DNA of 12,897 nt, from positions 1 through 12,897 of the forward strand of contig JANYGR010000077.1 of assembly GCA_025359355.1 (NCBI GenBank). Reading direction: 5' to 3'. The stretch's first letter is position 1; each line of letters opens with the position of its first letter. Shown piece by piece: positions 1 to 6,500 of this stretch. This stretch comes from Bacteroidota bacterium. Lineage in GTDB: Bacteria; Bacteroidota; Bacteroidia; B-17B0; Aurantibacillaceae. The translations under genes and the position numbers were made by a program. The notes under the pieces were generated by a model. It was given only the letters and a program-made list of their open reading frames with translations, was not told where the DNA came from and ran no database searches.

Positions 1-254
1 ATATTGATATATCTAAATACGTTGAAGCGCATATTACAGAAAAGTCAACAAAAGAAACAACATCAACAACTCTAAAATGGGTGCATATTGCAATAGCAAA
101 TGCAAAACGAAATTTTTTAGGAATATATCATAAAATTAAATGCAAGTATTTGCAGAATTATTTAAATGAATTTGTGTATAAATTAAATCGCAGATACTTT
201 AAAGATGCGATGTTTGATAGATTAACAATCGCTTCAGTTTTTAATTATGGGTAA
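1..254 (+). CDS. IS1595-family (ISXO2-like) transposase, C-terminal end only
   Basis: Reading codons from base 3 gives about 83 uninterrupted residues ending at the TAA at 252-254. They begin IDISKYVEAHITEKS and continue through WVHIAIANAKRNFLGIYHKI, then NYLNEFVYKLNRRYF, to the end. The 'WVHI..(S/A)NAKRxxLGxYHxI' and 'YLNEFxYKxNRRYF' blocks are typical of the C-terminal end of the ISXO2-like DDE transposase domain of IS1595-family insertion sequences. The N-terminal zinc-ribbon and the first catalytic aspartates would lie to the left of the window, so intactness cannot be judged. The last 14 bases overlap the convergent gene at 241-708. I could not identify the right terminal inverted repeat or a target duplication. 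Family assignment is confident; activity is unknown. Confidence 0.85.
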   Translation, partial: IDISKYVEAHITEKSTKETTSTTLKWVHIAIANAKRNFLGIYHKIKCKYLQNYLNEFVYKLNRRYFKDAMFDRLTIASVFNYG

Positions 255-708
255 GATTGCGGACAATCAATAAAACTTTTATTATTTCTTCAAATCCTTT
301 TGCTTTAATCATTAATCTTGGTAATGGATTTAAATCGGGTGGAAGTTTATTTATATCGCCATTTGTTATGTTAACTATAAAAGGAATATTATCCAGCTCT
401 GGCTTTGTAAAAGTTTTAACATAAACAGTATCTTTTGTAGAATCATCAATTGCAATATAGTCTACTCGGATACAAGTATTTTGCTGATTTGGCAAAGCAT
501 TTTTTAATAGGCCTTCTCTTAGAATACAACTCTTTCTACAAAGTAACAAAAAACCATGTGTTTTTGTTGTGTCCAAAGTGTAAAATGTACTATAAATTCG
601 TACTGATCTACCTGAAACATTTTGTAATTCAAAAGCGTAATCTTGTCCAACTATATTAGTCAAAGTAATTATTAATAATATAATTGTTAGTTTTATTTTT
701 GTCATCAT
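241..708 (-). CDS. small secreted protein of unknown function
   Basis: I do not recognise this 155-residue protein. Residues 1-21 form a convincing signal peptide: MMTKIK, then a hydrophobic core and a TNIVGQ end with likely cleavage just before Q22. The mature part is about 130 residues. It has two cysteines close together (RKSCI region) and one further on (NTC), many beta-prone stretches and no further membrane segment, so a periplasmic or exported beta-rich domain is likely. Two ATGs are adjacent (706-708 and 703-705) and either could start translation. No ribosome binding site is visible. The gene converges on, and overlaps by 14 bases, an IS1595-type transposase. It could therefore be a passenger gene of that element, a host gene hit by insertion, or an accessory gene cassette. 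The real open frame and signal peptide support it being a gene; its function is open. Confidence 0.6.
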   Translation of the reverse strand: MMTKIKLTIILLIITLTNIVGQDYAFELQNVSGRSVRIYSTFYTLDTTKTHGFLLLCRKSCILREGLLKNALPNQQNTCIRVDYIAIDDSTKDTVYVKTFTKPELDNIPFIVNITNGDINKLPPDLNPLPRLMIKAKGFEEIIKVLLIVRNLTHN

Positions 709-712
709 ACAC

Positions 713-770
713 TTGCACCTAACTATCTTATATCCGCCATTTTATGGCAAGTATTTAGTTTATTTTGCAA
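713..770. repeat. nested inverted repeat at the gene/element boundary
   Basis: Two half-sites, TTGCA-cct-AACTA at 713-725 and TAGTT-tattt-TGCAA at 756-770, face each other. They enclose a second hairpin, GCCAT-ttt-ATGGC, at 736-748. On the minus strand the motif GTTAGGT (718-724) lies 9 bases before the ATG of the secreted-protein gene. This resembles the GTTRRRY core of integron attC sites, but the opposite core (AATAAAC on the minus strand) matches only in its AAC. It may instead be an insertion-sequence end or a regulatory hairpin. The inverted symmetry is directly visible; its meaning is inferred. Confidence 0.4.
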
Positions 771-925
771 TATACCTGCTACTTTTGGCGCATATTTGTT
801 TTAACATATTTACATTTCTTGTTCATGTTTTCAAATACACCTCTCTGTTTTTAACAGATTCTCGATATCAATCACTATCAAATATACTTTTTTATCACAA
901 CCAATTAAAGAGACTTTTTTAGCTT

Positions 926-953
926 TCCTCCATTTCATAAATTAAATGGGGGA
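926..953. terminator. imperfect hairpin after the GWxTD gene
   Basis: TCCTCCATTT at 926-935 and AAATGGGGGA at 944-953 pair with one mismatch around an 8-base loop. The hairpin lies just beyond the stop codon of the minus-strand gene at 960-2231. No U-tract follows on the minus strand, so it is not a classic intrinsic terminator. It may still mark the 3' end of that transcript. Confidence 0.35.
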
Positions 954-959
954 TGAAAA

Positions 960-2231
960 TTAATTATCTAAATACACCCTTCCTTGTCGCCACATATCAA
1001 CCGCCTGGTACCAAGGCATTTTAAAAGATTCGTTGCGTTCCAATATATAATCATTATCCGTAAATGGATTAATCACTTTTATAAACTGAAAAAACACAGC
1101 ATTCGGATTTCCGGATTCGCCGTAAGTCCATACCTCTCCATTTTTGCGTTTACTTACTTTATTGGGCGCACCAAATACAATGTAAATCATTCCTCTATCA
1201 GTTTTCCAACCTTCTTGGTAACTCGTAAAGAGTTTATTAGCTTCTTGCACGCGTCCGTAATATTTTTTGATAAGCTCTTTTGCTCTTTCGCTACTACCGC
1301 CTATATCCAACCAAAATTTATCAATGGCTACTTTTTTATCAGACGCATTAATACATATATCAAATTCTTTTTTAGCCATAATATAACGCGTAGCTAAAAT
1401 CATTTGTTCCGCATTTTTTATTTTAGGATATGTTGGTTCATACACAAAAAAGGTAACACCTTCTTTGGTTTCGTCATTTGTTTTTAAATGATAAAAGCCA
1501 TTAGAGGGCATCGTCAGTTCTATTTTTTCATCCCTCACATATACACTAAATGTGCTGTCTGGTCGGTAACTAAAGCGAGGCATAGGCTCCGAACTAAAAG
1601 GCGGAATCGCTAATCGGAACGTAGATTTAAAATAATCAACCGTAAATAATTTTTCTTGATGCCGTTCGGATGATAAATACACGAGCTCTTGTGGCTTATA
1701 GTAAGCACCAAAATAAACGGTATTAGATGAACTTGTGGCTAAAAAATTCTGACGTGTTTCTTTACTTGTTTTATCTGCATACAAAGAGCTAGTGTATTTT
1801 GTTTTTTTGTTGGCATCAAATACATTTACTGTAACATGGTAATTAAACCCACTTTTTAATCTAAAAAACAAGGAGCCTTTCAATTGTTTGTATTCAACGG
1901 TTGTTTGCCTATCTCTGATGATAACAGAGGACGTATCTTTAATCAATGACAAATTATCTTCTTGGCTAATTTGTAAAAACAACCTCACATCGCTGTAAAA
2001 GGAACTACTCGTATCTGTTTTTTTATAAACGATGGTTTCGTTGGAGATATCATAAAACAATTGGCTAATGGAGTCGTTGATATGATAAACTACATACTTG
2101 GCATTTAATTCATTGTTATCTTTTTTGTAAAGTCTGTCGCTACTCGTTTGATTTACTTTTTGATTGGTACAAGCCGCAATCATAAAAACCACGAGTATTA
2201 CATACAAGTAAAAGCGTCCATAACTATTCAT
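960..2231 (-). CDS. GWxTD-domain lipoprotein
   Basis: This 423-residue protein has a lipoprotein signal: residues 1-20 are hydrophobic and end in the lipobox I-A-A-C with Cys21, so the mature protein is probably lipid-anchored in the envelope. Residues about 30-260 are beta-rich and without a recognised domain. The C-terminal 140 residues carry the signature of the GWxTD domain: EGWKTDRGMIYIVFG at 340-354, where GWKTD is the name-giving motif, followed by GAPNKV, then VWTYG at 367-371 and FFQF at 380-383. The domain is widespread in Bacteroidota and some other phyla, and I know of no established biochemical function. The next gene upstream on the same strand (HMA lipoprotein) is 69 bases away, so they may be co-transcribed. 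The start is the only ATG that gives a full signal peptide. Family call is strong; role is unknown. Confidence 0.88.
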   Translation of the reverse strand: MNSYGRFYLYVILVVFMIAACTNQKVNQTSSDRLYKKDNNELNAKYVVYHINDSISQLFYDISNETIVYKKTDTSSSFYSDVRLFLQISQEDNLSLIKDTSSVIIRDRQTTVEYKQLKGSLFFRLKSGFNYHVTVNVFDANKKTKYTSSLYADKTSKETRQNFLATSSSNTVYFGAYYKPQELVYLSSERHQEKLFTVDYFKSTFRLAIPPFSSEPMPRFSYRPDSTFSVYVRDEKIELTMPSNGFYHLKTNDETKEGVTFFVYEPTYPKIKNAEQMILATRYIMAKKEFDICINASDKKVAIDKFWLDIGGSSERAKELIKKYYGRVQEANKLFTSYQEGWKTDRGMIYIVFGAPNKVSKRKNGEVWTYGESGNPNAVFFQFIKVINPFTDNDYILERNESFKMPWYQAVDMWRQGRVYLDN

Positions 2232-2300
2232 AATGGTTGAAATTACAGAAAAGATGTTAGAGAAGAAAAAATTAATTTAGAAGGATATAATTTTTAAACC

Positions 2301-2648
2301 TTATTTCAAATCGAAAGGCTTACGCTCGTATTGACAACATGATTCTAATTTGCCATAAGCATAATCATCGCCATAATACATATCATCATCATAACCTGCT
2401 TTAGCGATCAGTTGCTCAACCTCATCAAGGCTAACAAGGGTTGTATCAAATGAAACGGTCATTAATTTAGACTCTACATTCCAATCTTTTTCGCTTACGC
2501 CTTTTATGGCAACAGCTGTTTCGATCGTTTTTTTACATTTTTCACAATTTCCCCAAACTTTAAACGTCGCTGTTTTTACAGACGTACTTTGGGTACAAGA
2601 GAATAATCCTAAAATAAAAGTGATAATTATTAAATATGAATATTTCAT
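2301..2648 (-). CDS. HMA-domain lipoprotein, probable metal-binding protein
   Basis: I start the protein at the ATG at 2646-2648 (115 residues). A longer frame beginning at the TTG at 2679-2681 is unlikely, because that TTG lies inside the probable promoter -7 box and the ATG gives a clean lipoprotein signal, MKYSYLIIITFILGLFSC, with Cys18. An HMA fold follows (about residues 26-90) with the metal site GNCEKCKKTIE, Cys35 and Cys38, as in copper chaperones, MerP and P-type ATPase N-domains. The acidic, tyrosine-rich tail ends in ESCCQYERKP, whose vicinal cysteines could add ligands. The likely role is binding Cu(I) or a similar soft metal at the envelope, or passing it on. No metal ATPase or efflux gene is nearby, so the metal is inferred. 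The gene follows the deacetylase gene by 19 bases. Confidence 0.85.
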   Translation of the reverse strand: MKYSYLIIITFILGLFSCTQSTSVKTATFKVWGNCEKCKKTIETAVAIKGVSEKDWNVESKLMTVSFDTTLVSLDEVEQLIAKAGYDDDMYYGDDYAYGKLESCCQYERKPFDLK

Positions 2649-2667
2649 TAGCAAACTGTAGTTTAAA

Positions 2668-3360
2668 TTAAAGACTTGCAAATGTATAATTTAATTTCAA
2701 AAAATAATCAATATACTTCGGTAAAGCATATTTTATGTTTTTTTGTGCCTTTATATTATCATGAAAAACAATAATGCTTCCATTTTGAGTATACCTAATG
2801 CTGTTTTTGAGGCATTTTTCGGGGCTAGTAAATGCATCATAGTCGTAACTTAATACATCCCAAAAAACCATTTTATATTCTTTAACTAATGCATTATACT
2901 GCTTTCTACTAATACGTCCATAAGGAGCCCGAAATAAATTGGTTTGTGTTAATACCTGACATTTAGCAACATTTGTTAAATAATCCTGTTTGTTAGTTTG
3001 CCACCCCTTTAAGTGATTGTACGTATGATTTCCCACTTGATGACCTTCTTGTAAAATCCGTTTATAAATCTCAGGATTTTTATCAATATTTTCACCTACG
3101 CAAAAAAAAGTAGCAGTAATTTGATGTTGTTTCAAAATATCTAAAACCCATGGTGTTAATTCGGGAATAGGACCATCATCAAATGTTAGGTAAATAATAG
3201 GCTTGGTTTTATCCATTCGCCATAGTGAATCTTTATACAAGTTTCGTAATAATTGAGGAGGGCGAACAAGTAGATTCACTAATTTAGATTTAACTTTTTT
3301 CAAAAATACTAACTTATTTTTATATTCAACCCTGTATGTTTTCCTACCATTTAGCACCAT
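2668..3360 (-). CDS. NodB-type polysaccharide deacetylase (carbohydrate esterase 4 family)
   Basis: The 230-residue protein carries all five motifs of the NodB fold: TFDDGP at 59-64 (catalytic base Asp61, metal ligand Asp62), HTYNH at 112-116 (metal ligands His112 and His116), RAPYGR at 144-149, WDVLSYDYD at 167-175 and VFHDN at 198-202 (His200). Family members remove N- or O-acetyl groups from chitin-like sugars, peptidoglycan or exopolysaccharide; the substrate here cannot be read from sequence. The first 27 residues are basic and unlike a normal signal peptide. A GTG at 3277-3279 would give a protein starting at VNLLVRPPQLL, closer to the usual 200-210 residues of Bacteroidota relatives, so the start is uncertain. 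It is transcribed divergently from the large gene at 3504. Active-site residues are complete, so it should be a working enzyme. Confidence 0.9.
   Translation of the reverse strand: MVLNGRKTYRVEYKNKLVFLKKVKSKLVNLLVRPPQLLRNLYKDSLWRMDKTKPIIYLTFDDGPIPELTPWVLDILKQHQITATFFCVGENIDKNPEIYKRILQEGHQVGNHTYNHLKGWQTNKQDYLTNVAKCQVLTQTNLFRAPYGRISRKQYNALVKEYKMVFWDVLSYDYDAFTSPEKCLKNSIRYTQNGSIIVFHDNIKAQKNIKYALPKYIDYFLKLNYTFASL
2679..2686 (-). promoter_or_regulatory. -7 box for the HMA lipoprotein gene
   Basis: On the minus strand the sequence reads TACATTTG, an exact match to the Bacteroidota -7 consensus TAnnTTTG. It would place transcription start about 25-30 bases before the ATG at 2648. The -33 region is weak: ATTG lies about 22 bases upstream. 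The box overlaps the last codons of the deacetylase gene, which suggests the HMA gene can be transcribed separately. Confidence 0.45.
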
Positions 3361-3390
3361 CGAAGTAATTAGTTGGTTAATTGGATAAGT

Positions 3391-3408
3391 TCCCTAAGTT
3401 GTTAGGGA
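3391..3408. other. hairpin between divergent genes
   Basis: TCCCTAA (3391-3397) and TTAGGGA (3402-3408) form a perfect 7-bp stem around the loop GTTG. On the plus strand it is followed by CTTTT. It lies 31 bases from the start of the deacetylase gene and 96 bases from the start of the large surface-protein gene. It could be a regulator-binding palindrome, a 5'-UTR hairpin of the deacetylase mRNA or a weak terminator. I saw no clear TAnnTTTG box for the large gene. Confidence 0.3.
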
Positions 3409-3503
3409 CTTTTACATACTCAAATGGCTCGTTTAATCAGATGGGGGTATTTTACTAAAGTATTATTATTATTTTTAGAGTTGCTAACCTAACGTATTCA
3501 AAA

Positions 3504-6500
3504 ATGAAATTATTTTATCTCATCTCATTAATATTACTTTCCCTTTCTGTTTTTTCTCAAAATCAATACGACAATTTACCACTTGTTGAAAAAATTCGCA
3601 TCAAAGAAAGTCATACTACTTCTTTTTCTACAAATAGATTAGGTTCAGGATCTAATCCCATCATTCAAACTACTGGCCCTGAACAAGATTGTAATAGTGC
3701 AATTCCTGTTTGCCAAAATATATACTCAACCACAACATCCTACTCTGGAAACGGTACTACACAAGAAATTCCTAACAATACCTGTTTAGGTAGTAATGAG
3801 ATAAATTCAGTTTGGTATACATTTACGAGCAGTACTGCGGGTAATATTGCTTTTAATATTACGCCAAATGTTACTGGGCAAGATTATGATTTTGCACTAT
3901 ATAATATAACTGGCAATAACTGTTCAAGCATTGCTAGTGGTGCTTTAACACCTATTCGTTGTAATTTTTCGGCTACAGGTGGGGTTACTGGTTTATCGCC
4001 CAGTGGCACAAATGCATCTGAGCCAGCAAGTGGAAGTAATCAGAGTACTGTTTTAGCTACAACAATTGGTCAAACTTATGTACTAATTATTAGTAATTAT
4101 TCTTCATCGGCAAATGGTTATCAATTAAACTTTACACCTGGTACTGCTAGTATTTTTGATGTAACCCCTCCTACTATTGCCCCACCAGTTGCACAATGTG
4201 GGTCGCCTGGTATTTTATTTAATGCAAGTGAACAAATTACATGTTCATCGATAGCCGCTAATGGAAGCGATTTTACGGTTGCAGGAACTGGCGGACCTTA
4301 TACTGTTACTGGTGCTACAGGAGTAAACTGCGGAAGCAATACGTCTCAAGTAAATTTAGTTTTTACTCCAGCTTTATCAGGTGCTGGTCCTTGGACAATT
4401 GGTGTAAAAGTTGGTAGTGATGGTAATACACTAATTGATGCTTGCGGTAATGCAATGGCTCCTCAAACTAGAACGTTTACAACAACGCCTCCAACTGTAA
4501 CAATTTCGGGTCCTACATCAATTTGTAAAAACTCTACTTTTGCATTAACAGCTACCTCTGCATCTTCCTATACTTGGTCGGGAGCAGCAGTTCCAGGTGG
4601 GCAACAAAACCAACAATCAATTTCTATTACAGCTGGCGCTCCGGGTACGTTAAATTTTACTGTAAATGCTACCTTTGGAACTTGTGGTAATTCAAATGAT
4701 GTGCACAGTGTAACTGTAAACGATGGCCCAACAGCCAATTTCGCTTTATCATCAGCAACAATTTGTGCAGGACAAGCTGTTACTTTTACAACAACATCAA
4801 TAGTTCCTTGTACAACAGGTGGTTCGGGTTTAGCAGTTTGTAATTGCGGAAGTTTTTTATGTAGTCCAACTCCCTTAAATAATATTAATTTATTACATAC
4901 ATGGGGCTTTGGCGATCCATTATCAGGAGGTAGTAATTTTGGATCAGGTGTAACTATTTCACATACTTATAATACACCAGGTACATATTTTATTAATTTG
5001 AATACTAATTTTTTAATTGGTGGTGGATGTTCAACTTCAAAAACTCAAACGGTTCTAGTGCTACCCTCAGCTGGCTCGGTAACTATATCACCAAATCAAA
5101 CAATTTGCCCTGGTTTATCAGCAACATTAATAGCTCAGGGTGCAGCAACCTATACATGGTCTCCTGGGGCTACATTAAACACCACATCAGGAGGTACGGT
5201 AGTAGCAACGCCTGCGGCAACTCAAGTATATTCCGTTACAACACCTGCTTGTTCAGGCACTCAAACTAATACTGTTCAAGTAACTGTAAGCGGCACGCCT
5301 CCAGCTATTGGTGCAATTGCAGGACCAACATCAATTTGTCCAAATCAAACAGGAGTAACATATTCGGTTACCAATGTAGCTTTAACTAATTACACTTGGT
5401 CGGTTCCTGCGGGTGCTTCTATAACCTCAACACCAACCAATTCTAACGCGATTACCGTTTCTTTTGGTTCGTCGGCAGGTACAGTATCGGTATCAGCATC
5501 TACATCCTGTGGTACAGCAACAGCATCTATTGCCGTTACAACAAATACCTCTGCGCCAGCAATTGGACCAGTTAATGGCTTAACGGCAGTTTGTGCTAAC
5601 CAAACAAGTGTTACGTATTCAGTAACAAATGTAGCTTCAGCTAATTATACATGGACAGTTCCCGTAGGTGCAACTATCACATCTGCTCCTACCAATTCAA
5701 ATGTCATCACTGTAAACTTTGGAACTACCGCTGGTTCAGTTACAGCCATTGCTGCAACAGCTTGCGGTAGCGCTACTTCTATTGTTAGTGTTAATATAAC
5801 TGCTGCAGGAAACTTAACTGTAACGCCATCGATGACGGTTTGCCCAAGTTCTACCATTACATTATCGGCGAATGGGGGTACAACCTATACTTGGTCGCCT
5901 GCCGCTACCTTAAGTTCGGCAAATGGAAGTACTGTATCTGCAACACCTGCTTCTACTACAACTTATAGTGTGAGTAGTTTATCTTGCGGTGTTCCTGTAA
6001 CTGCTACTGTTGAAATAAATATTAATGGGGGCGCACCTGCTATTGGCTTAATAGATGGTCAGTTTGTAATTTGTAATTCAGCTAAAACAGGTTTAACCTA
6101 TTCAGTTGTTAACGTGCCGGGAGCAACGTATTCTTGGACTGTCCCTTCGGGAGCAACCATTACTTCCGCTCCATTAAATTCAAATTCGATTACGGTAAAT
6201 TACGGAACATCTTCTGGTTCTATTATAGTTACAGCTACTACTGCTTGTGGTTCTGCTACATCTATTGCTACAATGACATTAATTCCAAGTCCCACCATTA
6301 CTGCAACTGCTAACGCAACTATATGTACTGGTGGCTCAGCTACATTAAATGCAAATGGTGGTGCTTCTTATACCTGGTCGCCAGGAGGCTCTAATGCATT
6401 GAGTTTATCAGTTACACCAACAGTTACTACAACATACACCTTAACAGGAGATAATGGAATTGGATGTACAAATACAAGTACTGTTGAAGTTGCGGTTGTC

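Noticed and set aside
713..922. Plus-strand open frame for a hydrophobic 69-residue peptide
   Set aside because: It starts with TTG rather than ATG, begins inside the inverted repeat at 713-770 and has low complexity from AT-rich DNA. No ribosome binding site, promoter or family resemblance was seen.
984..1397. Plus-strand 137-codon open frame opposite the GWxTD gene
   Set aside because: It is fully antisense to a well-supported domain-bearing gene, and its protein looks like random translation of the reverse strand.
3479..3496. A second attC-like or IS-end-like motif (ACCTAAC) upstream of the large gene
   Set aside because: Only seven bases match the 713-725 half-site, with no partner inverted repeat nearby, so it is likely chance.
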